Below are positions 1-8,900 of a stretch of 23,915 bases of DNA, piece after piece. Numbering within the stretch: position 1 is the stretch's first letter; each line of letters begins with the position of its first letter. The position numbers and the translations under genes were made by a program. The stretch covers positions 1 to 23,915 of the forward strand of contig JALOAS010000045.1 in the NCBI GenBank assembly GCA_023228705.1, given 5' to 3'. The notes beneath the pieces are model-generated. The model saw only the letters and a program-made list of their open reading frames with translations. It ran no database searches and was not told the DNA's origin. Source of the stretch: Ottowia sp. (lineage in GTDB: Bacteria > Pseudomonadota > Gammaproteobacteria > Burkholderiales > Burkholderiaceae_C).

Positions 1-15
1 GCAACGCAGTCAGCC

Positions 16-1068
16 ATGACGCAATGGGCTCTCATCGGTGACATCGGCGGCACGCACGCGCGTTTTGCGCTCACTGACCTGGCCGCAGCCGAGCCACGGT
101 TCGAGCACGAACGGACGCTGGACGACGCGGACTACGGCAGCCTGGCCGGCGCGGCGCTGGACTTTCTGCAAACCACCTCAGCACGCCCAAGTCTGGCTGC
201 ATTGGCAGTGGCCGGACCGGCAGACGGCGAGCAGATTTCGCTGACCAACCACGCGTGGTCGTTCCGGCGCGACGCGCTCCGCCGCCAGCTGGGCGTCGAT
301 ACCTTGCTGCTGGTCAACGACTTCACCGCCATTGCATGGGCGGCGCCGCAACTGGCGCAAAGCGACCGGGTTCCGCTGCAGGGTCCGGTCCGGATTCCGC
401 CCGAAGCACCGGTCACGCTGGTGGGTGCGGGCACGGGCCTTGGCGTCGGTCTGCTGGTGCAGCCGCCCGCGCAGCGCTGGCAGGTGATTGCAACCGAGGG
501 CGGTCATGCGGGTTTTGCCCCCACCGATGATGAGGAGCGCGCCATTGGCGACTGGCTGGCCACCCGCTACGGTCGGGTCTCCAATGAACGGCTGCTGAGC
601 GGCCGGGGTCTGTCGCACATAGACGCCGCGCTGCGCGGGCTGAAGCCGGCCGCGGCGCCCGCGCCCCAGCAGGGTGAACGTGACGCCAAGGACATCGTTG
701 ACGCCGCGCTGCAGGGCACCGATGTCCACGCCCGGCGTGCGCTGGCGCGCTTCTGCCGCATTTATGGTGCGGTGGCAGGCGACGCGGCGCTGATGCATGG
801 GGCGCGCACCGTGCTCATCGCAGGTGGCATGGTGCTGCATTTTGCGGAATTCTTCCGCAACAGCGGCTTCATGGACGCGTTCGTGGCAAAAGGGCGCCAC
901 ACGCGCTACATGAAATCCATGGCGGTGCAGGTCATCGTCCACGCCAACCCGGGGCTGCTGGGTGCGGCCGTGGCGCTGCGCGAGCGACACGCACAACATG
1001 GCGCAGGAGGAGCGCGGCAGGCGACGCAGACACTGGGTCGGCACGACAACCGAGCACATGACGGGTGA
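16..1068 (+). CDS. glk: Glucokinase (Glk family)
   Basis: This gene encodes the cytoplasmic glucokinase that phosphorylates glucose to glucose-6-phosphate with ATP. The protein is 350 residues. The N-terminal phosphate-binding loop GDIGGTHARFAL is at residues 8-19. The segment VNDFTA carries the probable catalytic base Asp102. GAGTGLGVGLL is near 138-147, and the glucose-contacting segment EGGHAGFAP is at 161-169. The later segments LLSGRGL and IAGGM also match the family. Order and spacing follow E. coli Glk, which is about 320 residues, so the last 25 or so residues after the ALRERH segment are an extra unconserved tail. The ATG at 16 leaves only four residues before the conserved core. The otsA gene lies downstream on the same strand but about 370 bp away, so joint transcription is uncertain. 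Glucose-6-phosphate is one of the two OtsA substrates, which gives the neighbourhood metabolic sense. Confidence 0.95.
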   Translation: MTQWALIGDIGGTHARFALTDLAAAEPRFEHERTLDDADYGSLAGAALDFLQTTSARPSLAALAVAGPADGEQISLTNHAWSFRRDALRRQLGVDTLLLVNDFTAIAWAAPQLAQSDRVPLQGPVRIPPEAPVTLVGAGTGLGVGLLVQPPAQRWQVIATEGGHAGFAPTDDEERAIGDWLATRYGRVSNERLLSGRGLSHIDAALRGLKPAAAPAPQQGERDAKDIVDAALQGTDVHARRALARFCRIYGAVAGDAALMHGARTVLIAGGMVLHFAEFFRNSGFMDAFVAKGRHTRYMKSMAVQVIVHANPGLLGAAVALRERHAQHGAGGARQATQTLGRHDNRAHDG

Positions 1069-1435
1069 CCCCACCGGTGCCTCGATGACCTTGCCGCCAC
1101 GCGGCATCATTGGAGCGGTTGAGCCGGACTTCAATCGCCAGCCGGCTCGCTGGCTCAACAAGCTGCGAACCGGGCCGGGCCGCGCTTGTGGCCAGCGCGC
1201 GGGACCCACCCCGCGCAGGCAGCCAGGAACCGACGCGTTGGATCTCCGCGTCGCATGCAGCCCGGGCGATGCGCATGTCCGGGATACACTTCATGCGTGC
1301 GCTGGCAGCAACCCGCTGCTCACGCGTTCTCGCCGGCGCGACCAGCGCCCGCGATGAAAACGCCTTGCCACATCAGCGAGCAGGCACAATGCCGCGAATT
1401 TGGTGCTTCAAATCGCATGTTCACCATTCCCCCAG
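1069..1435. other. Gap between glk and otsA
   Basis: No convincing gene, RNA or terminator hairpin is seen here. Open frames on both strands are short, overlap each other and carry no recognisable domain. The gap probably contains the otsA promoter, but no clear -35/-10 pair stands out in this GC-rich stretch. Confidence 0.5.
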
Positions 1436-3061
1436 ATGAGCGCCGCGCCACCGCAGTGCTCGTTTTGGCGCGCATCATCGACCGGCAAGGCCATTGCAGA
1501 CGCCGTCCATGGCGTGCCGGCGCATTTTGGCCTTGTGGAGGCAAGCCGGGGACGGCGCGCAGGCAGCGGAAGCGCCGGCAGCAACCGCCTGGTCGTCGTG
1601 TCCAACCGTGTCGCACGCCAGAACGAGGTTCGCGCGGGTGGTCTGGCCGCGGCCATGCGCGCGGCACTCATGGAAAACGGCGGGTTGTGGTTCGGCTGGA
1701 GCGGCAACCTGGTTGCCGAGGACAGGCGCCAGCTGCATCATGAATCAGACGGCGCCATTGATTACGCGCTCCTTGACCTGACGCAGGAAGAATATCAGGC
1801 GTACTACCTGGGATTTTCCAACCGCAGCTTGTGGCCCCTGCTGCACTTTCAGCCCACGCGCATGCAGTACAGCCACGCCGAGTATGCAGGCTACCGCCGC
1901 GTCAACCAGCTGTTCGCGCAAAAGCTTGCGTCGCTGCTTCGGCCCGCGGATCGCATCTGGGTGCAGGATTACCATCTCATCCCCCTGGCCAGCGAGCTGC
2001 GCGCGCTGGGAATCCGCGCACGCATGGGCTTTTTCCTGCACGTCCCGCTGCCGCCGCCGCAGCTGCTGGCCGACCTGCCCTGCCACGCGGACCTCATGCG
2101 CACGCTGCTTGCCTACGACCTGGTCGGCGTGCAGACCGCTGCGAACGCCACGTCGCTGCGCCGCTATTTCCTGGATGTCGCGGGCGCCAGCTGCACAGGG
2201 GATACGGTGACGCAGGACGGCCGGCAGACCCGCATTGCGCCGTTCCCGATCAGCATCGATACGGCTCTGGTGGCGCGCCAGGCAGAGGCTGCGATGAACA
2301 GGTCGGCGTTTCGCGGGCTGCGCGCCAGCGTGAATGGCCACAAGCTCGTGATCGGCGTTGACCGGCTGGACTACTCCAAGGGCATTTCGCAGCGGCTGCA
2401 GGCGTTTGACCGGTTTCTGGCGCAGCACAGGCCGTGGCGCAAAAAGGTCTCGCTCCTGCAGGTGGCGCCGATTTCACGCAAGGAAGTGCCCGAATACCAT
2501 GAACTGAGACTGGAGGTCGAGCGCATCGTCGGCGCCATCAACGGCCATCACGCGCGCCCGGACTGGCTGCCCATACGCTACGTCAACCACAGCTTTGCCC
2601 GCGCCACGCTCACGGGCTTCTACCGCATGGCGCGCGTTGCGCTGGTGACGCCGCTGCGCGACGGCATGAACCTGGTTGCCAAGGAGTTTGTCGCGGCGCA
2701 GGACCCGGCGGACCCTGGCGTGCTGGTGTTGTCCCGATTTGCAGGTGCGGCGCAAGAGCTGCAGCAGGCGCTCCTGGTCAACCCCTATGACCCGGACGAC
2801 CTGGTCGACGCCCTGGTGCAAGGCTTGGAGATGCCACTGGCCGAGCGGCGCGCCCGCTGGCAAGCCATGTTTGAATGCATTTCAGCCCATGACGTCGGGG
2901 CATGGCGCAAGGCGTTTCTCAGCGCCCTGGAGCGCTGCGGGCTCCCCCATCAGCACCGGGTCCCCCGCACCGTCCTGTCGATGGCTGAGATCCGGCTCGG
3001 CCCTGCAGCGACCTGCGCGGTGCCCTCGTGTGCCGTTGCCAATGAAGAAACCGCCGACTGA
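1436..3061 (+). CDS. otsA: Trehalose-6-phosphate synthase, GT20
   Basis: OtsA transfers glucose from UDP-glucose to glucose-6-phosphate to make trehalose-6-phosphate, the first step of the osmoprotectant trehalose pathway in the cytoplasm. The GT20 landmarks are all present in order: RLVVVSNRV, then RAGGLAAAM, GWSGNLV, the long YYLGFSNRSLWPLLH segment, WVQDYHLIPLA, FFLHVPLPPP, DLVGVQTAAN, GVDRLDYSKGI with the Arg and Lys that bind phosphate and UDP, TPLRDGMNLVAKEF and LLVNPYDPDDL. The start is uncertain. The frame is open from a TTG at 1400; an ATG lies at 1436 and a GTG at 1535, and none has a good ribosome binding site. The conserved core begins about 48 residues after the ATG, so the GTG would give the usual family length. 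No otsB (phosphatase) is present in the window. Confidence 0.95.
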   Translation: MSAAPPQCSFWRASSTGKAIADAVHGVPAHFGLVEASRGRRAGSGSAGSNRLVVVSNRVARQNEVRAGGLAAAMRAALMENGGLWFGWSGNLVAEDRRQLHHESDGAIDYALLDLTQEEYQAYYLGFSNRSLWPLLHFQPTRMQYSHAEYAGYRRVNQLFAQKLASLLRPADRIWVQDYHLIPLASELRALGIRARMGFFLHVPLPPPQLLADLPCHADLMRTLLAYDLVGVQTAANATSLRRYFLDVAGASCTGDTVTQDGRQTRIAPFPISIDTALVARQAEAAMNRSAFRGLRASVNGHKLVIGVDRLDYSKGISQRLQAFDRFLAQHRPWRKKVSLLQVAPISRKEVPEYHELRLEVERIVGAINGHHARPDWLPIRYVNHSFARATLTGFYRMARVALVTPLRDGMNLVAKEFVAAQDPADPGVLVLSRFAGAAQELQQALLVNPYDPDDLVDALVQGLEMPLAERRARWQAMFECISAHDVGAWRKAFLSALERCGLPHQHRVPRTVLSMAEIRLGPAATCAVPSCAVANEETAD

Positions 3062-3420
3062 TGCGGCTGCACCAAAAGCAGGCGCCGGCCCGCTGCTTCT
3101 GCGATACGCACATCAGGACAAGGTCACCCGCAGTCGTGCAGGGAAAAAGCGGATGGACGCAGAAGAACACCGGCGAGAGCATACGCCGCGCGGCACGGGG
3201 CGAGCTTGGTAACCAGCGGCCGGTCCGGTCCGCCGGCAGCACGTGGCTGCCCGCGGCAACAACGCAACTTGTTCGCCTGTCCTGCATCAGCACATGCGCA
3301 GTCCTGCATAGTCGCGGCATGCGCGCTTGCATGGTTTCGGCATGTCCTGCGGCGCAGCGGCCCGGCACCGGGATAGCGGTGCCTGCGTCTACGATGAGGT
3401 GAGAGGGAGTGACTTTCGAT
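3062..3420. other. Non-coding stretch after otsA
   Basis: No supported gene is seen. Frames that run through this stretch are short and lack recognisable motifs. It separates otsA from the IS3-family remnant, and its right part may include more of that remnant degraded beyond recognition. Confidence 0.4.
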
Positions 3421-3606
3421 CCGGTGGCGGCGTGGCCACGCTCGATTGGGTGCACTCGTACAACAACATCCGGCTACTCGAAGCGATCGACAACATCGCA
3501 CCGGCAGAAGCTGAGGCAAAATACTTCAGCGATCGAACCATCGAACGAGCCTTGGCAGAAGCCACTACTTTAACCACGCAGCCTTCTCAAAAACCGGGGC
3601 GATTCA
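3421..3606 (+). pseudogene. IS3-family transposase (OrfB) C-terminal remnant with right end
   Basis: Only the last part of an IS3-family OrfB is left. The translated segment LDWVHSYNNIRLLEAIDN followed by IAPAEAEAKYF matches the usual OrfB ending, in which a Trp-Val, an Asn-Asn/His-Arg-Arg-Leu-Leu-Glu stretch and PPAEAE precede a Tyr-rich end. The catalytic DDE core is absent. The stretch at 3588-3606, read on the minus strand, begins TGAATCGCCCCGG, which is the style of terminal inverted repeat seen in IS3-group elements. I therefore take 3606 as the element's right end. The left end is missing, so the element cannot transpose by itself. An IS4-family element starts about 20 bp further on. 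Confidence 0.75.
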
Positions 3607-3627
3607 GGGAGGAGCGATATCTAAACT

Positions 3628-4560
3628 TAATACTGTTCAGATAATATAAAAAGCGATAAAATTTTTCTCTTCTTCTCCACCCCCCCAGATGGAGAAGGCT
3701 CATGGCGCGCAGCCGCAACACGTTGCCGCAACAGATCGACGTTGCCCACTTGATCAGTACCGGCGTGCTGGCCCTGCTCGAGCGGCTGCAACCCGATCAG
3801 CTGTTGCTGGCCGACAGGAGCTTTTACGCCTTTGCGCCGTGGCACAAGGCGCAGGCCAGCGGCGCCAAGCTGCTGTGGCGCGTCAAGTCCAACCTGCGGC
3901 TGCCCGTGCACAAGCGCCTGCGCGATGGCTCGTACACGAGCGAAGTCTTTGCCAGCGGCGATCGCAAGCGCCGCCAGGGGCAGAAGGTGCGCGTCATCGA
4001 GTACACGCTGGCCGGCGTACCAGGACCTGCGCAGACGTACCGGCTCATCACCAACCTGGACCCCGAGGAAGGGACCGCCCAGCAGCTGGCTGCGCTCTAC
4101 CACGAGCGCTGGGAGATAGAAAATACGTTTGGTGAGTTCAAGACGCACCTGGCCGGCGGCTATTCGAGCGCACTGCGCAGCAAGACGCCCGAGCTGGTGC
4201 TGCAGGAGCTGTGGGGGCTGCTGCTGGCGCACTTTGCCGTGCGCCAGCTCATGGCGCAGGCCGCGTGGCGACAAAAGCAGGACCCGGACAGGCCCAGCTT
4301 TGTGCACGCGGTGCGCGTGCTTCGCCGACGCCTGCCACAAGCGGCGGTCGTTCCCCCTGAGCGTCTGCCTGTCTGGCGTGATGCGCTGCTCACCGAGATT
4401 GCTGCGGGCACGGCCGTGAGCAGCCGCGGGCGCATCAACCCGCGTGGGGTCAAGCGCAAGATGAGCCATTTCAACTTGCGCCACAGGGGCGCCAGACTGC
4501 ATCGCAAGATTGCGCCTGTGCCTGTCTTGATAATCAATTCTAGTTAAATGAACAGTATTG
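3628..4560 (+). mobile_element. Internally deleted IS4-family element
   Basis: The outer 11 bases at 3629-3639 (AATACTGTTCA) are the exact inverse of those at 4549-4559 (TGAACAGTATT). These ends enclose the IS4-type transposase remnant and resemble the terminal repeat of IS4 itself. The element is about 930 bp, well short of the 1.4-1.5 kb typical of this group, because the transposase is internally deleted. I see no target duplication directly outside the ends. With both ends retained it could in principle be moved by a related transposase acting in trans; that is inference. Confidence 0.75.
3702..4547 (+). pseudogene. IS4-family transposase with central deletion
   Basis: This is a 281-codon open frame from an IS4-family DDE transposase, normally around 440 residues. 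The first 20 or so residues (MARSRNTLPQQIDVAHLIST) look like the true N-terminus of this family. They jump directly into ALLERLQPDQLLLADRSFYAF, which holds the second catalytic Asp. The intervening region, with the first catalytic Asp, is gone but the reading frame is kept. The third catalytic region is intact: YHERWEIENTFGEFK fits the Y-(2)-R-(3)-E-(6)-K signature of IS4 transposases. The product should therefore lack one residue of the DDE triad and be inactive. The gene ends 1 bp before the right inverted repeat. Confidence 0.85.
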
Positions 4561-5526
4561 TCCCCAAAAGGGAGCGAAGCGGAGATTGATGATTTTGTGT
4601 TCCGTTGCGCGCGAGTGCTGGGAGCGGCGATTGCGGACAAGTTACACGGCACAGGTTACGCGGTTTTGCAAGGTCAGCGCGAGCTCCGGACACCCACCTC
4701 ATGCGGCGCAGCAGCCGCAACAAGGCGCGGATCAACGCAGCGCAGGTTTCAATAACGAAGCGGACGCGCGGGTTCAAGCTGCGATTCCATGGATACCAAG
4801 CTGGATACCAACAAGCTGGATACCGACGCACGCAGGCCGTGGTCCCAGTCACTTGGGAATTCATGATTGAGAGCTTGAGAAAGAATCCCTCATGCCCGCT
4901 TTGACCGCCCAAACCCGCCCACTCCGCGTTGCAAATGCTCGCCATAGCCCAGGCTATGCCTGCGCTTTGCGTCTTGATTGGACGGGCTTTGGCGATCCTC
5001 TCGGGCGCGATCAATTCATTCTCAAGCTCTGAGCCGACCTGGCTTCACCCTGCCCAAGGCCGTAGTGGTACAGGCGAGAAAGTAGGCCAATCTCTTGCGT
5101 TCGAGGACCGGGCAACGGCCAAAGCGACGAGAGCAGACTCCAGATGTGCGCGCGGCTGGCTGCACCAAGAGCTTGAGCAGCTCCAACGGCTTAACGATAT
5201 GGCGCGGCGTTGATCGGATCATGGCAGGATCGCCGCCAAGTCCGCCAAGATGCTCCGCGCGTTGAATGTGGCAAGGCAGGCGGCCTGCCCATCTGCGCCG
5301 ACGTTTTGGGATGCCATGAGGACGGCGGTACAGTTCAGAACTCCAGCGGCGCCGAACCTGATGATGTCTCATCAGCCGTGTCTGAGTCACGCCACCCGTC
5401 CTTGCTTGCTTCGATCAGATACCAGCCACACTGGATGTACGGCGATTGCCCGGTTGGTTCGTCGACGCTCCAGTCCTGCAAGCCGAGCTACTGTCAAATC
5501 TGGTGTACGCAGGCTTGCATGGTTGA
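4561..5526. other. Gene-poor stretch, IS graveyard
   Basis: No supported gene is seen in this stretch of about 960 bp. Several frames of 60-160 codons exist on both strands, but they overlap and none carries a motif I recognise. Visible structure includes a 15-bp tandem duplication at 4798-4827 and a perfect 7-bp stem with a 2-base loop at 4943-4958 (CATAGCC-CA-GGCTATG). Given its neighbours, it is probably old insertion-sequence or element debris. Confidence 0.45.
4798..4827. repeat. 15-bp tandem duplication
   Basis: Two adjacent copies of a 15-bp unit, AAGCTGGATACCAAC and AAGCTGGATACCGAC, differ at one position. A further GGATACC lies just upstream at 4791-4797. No coding function is apparent. 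Confidence 0.7.
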
Positions 5527-5740
5527 TCAGGCAACAAGCCGCCGGTGCTCGTGCTGTCCATCGTGGTTTGCGGGCTCGCCGTCGATGAAGACGGTGCCGG
5601 CAAGTGGCTCGGCGATACGGCTTGGCGCATTGATGCGCCGCCATGAACGTTCGGCCTCTTTCACGAGTTTGAACGTCAACCCGAGGAAGCTTGCCCTTGA
5701 GACGCACCCCAGTCGTTCCACACAGTTGGTTGATCGTGCA
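5527..5740 (-). pseudogene. IS256 (Mutator)-family transposase C-terminal remnant
   Basis: Read on the minus strand, the frame ends with a stretch typical of the C-terminus of IS256-family transposases: GCVSRASFLGLTFKLVKEAE, then RSWRRINAPSRIAEPLAGTVFIDG. The family pattern is a Gly-Cys-Leu-Ser-Arg turn, an FKL helix, a WRR motif and a final FxDG. Just upstream, RSTNCVER resembles the family's TTNPIES segment. However, the 10-15 residues that normally separate it from the GCLSR turn are missing, so there is a small internal deletion as well as loss of the whole DDE core. The fragment marks an IS insertion immediately left of the giant operon. Confidence 0.7.
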
Positions 5741-5937
5741 GAATCGCGTTCGGCTTGCCGAAGGCGATTCTCGTTGCGCCCAGAAAAATGTGACGGACAA
5801 CGAAATTTTTTGGCGCAGCTCACGAATAACATAACAAGACAGGTGTATATTGGGCTTCGAGTGTCACCTCCGCGTACATGACCTGACTAGTACCAACGCT
5901 ACACCGTACGCATGCGCGCCCAGGCGCCATGTGGTGA
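5741..5937. other. Upstream region of the giant operon
   Basis: No gene is seen here. The stretch is more AT-rich than its surroundings around 5805-5855 and contains the best promoter candidate for the large downstream operon, described separately. It also marks the boundary between IS debris and the operon. Confidence 0.4.
5846..5851 (+). promoter_or_regulatory. Candidate -10 box for the giant operon
   Basis: TATATT lies in a locally AT-rich stretch about 105 bp before the first gene's start and is the best -10-like hexamer in the upstream region. No good -35 hexamer is found 16-18 bp further upstream, so the promoter would need an activator or an alternative sigma factor. The true promoter could equally be elsewhere. 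Confidence 0.25.
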
Positions 5938-5942
5938 TTGTC

Positions 5943-5947
5943 GGGGA
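5943..5947 (+). promoter_or_regulatory. Ribosome binding site, first giant gene
   Basis: GGGGA lies 8 bases before the ATG at 5956. This favours that ATG over the in-frame TTG at 5938, which has no such site. Confidence 0.55.
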
Positions 5948-5955
5948 ACCGGGCA

Positions 5956-8900
5956 ATGGCAAATCTTGCGCTGCTGGATCTCATCAGTCCGTATGTTCTG
6001 CGCGGCGAGAACATCGGTGCACAGCATGCTGCGCTTTCCGTTCTCCGAGTGGTGTCCTGCGAAGAGGCCTGTGACGATTTCGGCGTGGTGGTACGCGGCC
6101 GTTGCGAGTTCAATGGACACATGAACATCGACCCCGGTGGCCTGCGGGTGGATGCAGGCGCCGACGAGGGCGCAGCCGCATTTGACCCCAACCGCCGCAG
6201 TCCCGTCTTCGACATCCGTGAGACCGCAGTAGCGTTCGAGCTGTTCGTGCCACGCGCGGGCTCGGCCATCATCGCTGCCGGAGCTGCAACGATCACGGAC
6301 CCTGGTTTCACGGCTACCCGCGACGTGTTCGACGCGTGGGACGCCCTTCCCCTGGATCCCGCACCCAGTGACTACCCGGCCAGCGGCTTCACCCTGGACC
6401 TGATCCTTGATGCACCGTCGGTGCGTCCGCCGTTCCTGCACCCGGCGAAGCTCGACGCCCAGGGCATGCTCATCCCCGACAAGAGCGTGAAAGAGGTAGC
6501 GCTCACGCTGCCGAAGCTGCGCTTTCGCCTGGCCCACGGCAACGCCAGCGGCAGCCAGCTCACGTTCGACCTGGTATCAGCCGGGGTGTCGAGTCTGGAC
6601 GATCCGGGCAATATCGACGTGGCAGAGCTTGTTTCCATGACGCCGCCGTACGCCTTCATCGGCAGCGTGAAGGATCGCGTGTTTGGCATTGGCTTTCGTG
6701 GAGCGACGCTGGATCTATCCAACGGCACCACGCCGCCGGCGCTGATGCAGAAGTGCGGCGTGGGCGACGACTGGACCGGTCTGTACCTGCCCGAGGTGCG
6801 CGTCTTCATCGCCCCGGAGGGGGCCCGGGACTTCGCTTTCGAGGCGGGTGCCAACCAGCTGCTGATTGGCTTTGGCGACGGCGACGGCATCTGGGGTGAC
6901 TTCGAGGCTGCCCTGATCAACCAGGGCAGCGGCGAACTGAAGCTCAGCGCACGCTTCTTCGACAGCGAAGGCCACGCCTACGGCATTGAACAGGTGGATG
7001 CCACCCACGCCAAGGCGCGCGTGCCGGCGCAGACGCGCATGGTTGTCGACGTCAGTGGCGGGCGCACACCGTACACCCGGAAGGTACGGGTGGGCGGAGG
7101 ACCGGCGCAGACCGGAATGACCTTCAACCTGGATCTCTCCACGGCGTCGCCCCAGGGCATCGTGGTCACCGTGGACGATGCCAGCGGGACAGCGCTGCAC
7201 GCGACGTTGACCATTCACGCCGAGCGCCGCCAGGCCACACCCGTGCTGGCCACGCCAGGCGAGACGCCAGCTCCCGTCCTCATCGCGACCCTCACCGCGG
7301 CAGCGGACACACCGAAGATCGTGATCGCCTCGCAGACCACGCAGGACGTGCTGCTCACCACCGACCCCGCCGATCCGACCATCCTGTGGAGCCTGGATGG
7401 CGGGGCCGAGACCGGTCCACAGACCAGCTTCCTGGTAACCCTGGCTCCGGGCGACACACACACGGCCCGCGCCCGCAAACCCGGCGCCAGCGTCCCCGGC
7501 AGCCTGGACTTCTATTACTACTACAACGAGCCGCCAGACTCCCTGGGCGATGATGCGCAGCGTCTGGAGTCCTTCGGCGAGGCGGGCCAGAACGTCTCCA
7601 ACGTGCGCGCGGTAAGCAAGGACACGCCGCTGCGCGACGGCGTATCCCGGCCGCCGTGGATAGCCTACAAGCCCCAGTTCGATCTGGCTCCGGCGGGCTC
7701 GGTCATTCGCATCATCGGCCAGGCGAGCTACGAGGGCCATGCGGAAGCGAGCTACCGTCGCTTCAATTACCTGCTGGCGCGGCGCCGGGCCATCACCGCC
7801 CGGGAACTGATCCGCGCCCATTTCGCCGCCAAGAATTTCGACCTCACGGGCATGCTTCCCGCCGAGGGCACGCAGGACGACGCTGCGGTCAATGCCTGGG
7901 TGAGCAGCACCGGCTGGATGACCCACGCAGCGCCTGACGACCGCGACTGGTGGAAGGCCAGCGTGCAGCTTCCCGCCGGACTCAGCACTGCCGACGACGA
8001 TGCCGAGGGAACCCTCAACCGCCCCACCGCCCCATCCGTGCCGGCGGAGATCCCGGTGCGCGACCCGCCGGTCCCGCAACCGCAGGCACCAGACTGGTTC
8101 CGCTCGGCCAGGCTCAAGGTGCGCATCGTGCGCAGCACGCTGATCGCGGCGGAGATCGACGCGGAAATCGACTTCCAGACCGCCACCGAACAAAAGCTCG
8201 CCGCCTCCGGCCAGTTGGGTGGTGCCCAACCGCCGCAGGGCCACACCCTGCAGAACGGCGTGCCCCTCGGACCGGACAACCCCGCTGACGGCATCACCAA
8301 GTTCCAGATCCTGTGCCAGTCCGATCCCGCTACCGGCAATGTCACCACGCTGATGGCGGTAGGCGCCGATCCGGCCGACAAGGACGGACTGGCGTGCTGG
8401 GGCTGGATGCCGGGCGAAGCGGTGCCTTCCGACAAGAACATGGCGCTGTCGTTGCTCGGCTCATACCTCAGCTTCTGGCCACTGCTGGTGGCAGCGGCAG
8501 CGGGCGGCAAGGGCGAGCTGGTGGACGCGATACTCCCCGGCGCCGCCCTCGAGGTGCCTGGCGCGATCGCGCTGTTGCCATGGTTCGAGGTGGAGCGGGT
8601 CATCGTCTACGGGGCGGAATACCTGCAACGCAACCACGGTGACGAATTCGAAGGCAACCTGCTGTTCGACGTGGGCATCGACTGGTCGGCGAACCTGCTC
8701 GACATCATCAAGATCGAGAAGGAGCATCCGCTGTCGGTGCGCTACAAGGCCATCGGCCTGCGCTTCGGCAACCGCACCGACGACGGCACGGCCCAGTTCA
8801 GCCTGCGGCCGATATTCGACAGCTCGCGCGGCTACACCATCGACCTGCAGAGCGGTGGCGCGCTGAAGATTGCCAAGCCGCTGGGGCAGATCCTGCGTGT

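Noticed and set aside
178..1209. 343-codon frame on the minus strand over glk
   Set aside because: It lies antisense to a well-supported glucokinase and has no recognisable domain; such frames are common in GC-rich DNA.
5210..5881. 223-codon plus-strand frame before the operon
   Set aside because: It is antisense to the IS256 remnant, its composition looks random, and no domain is seen.
6715..8244. 509-codon minus-strand frame inside the first giant gene
   Set aside because: It is rich in Arg, Gly and His with no motif, fully antisense to a continuous gene. The same holds for the minus frames at 9268-10293, 10294-11190 and 11425-12963.
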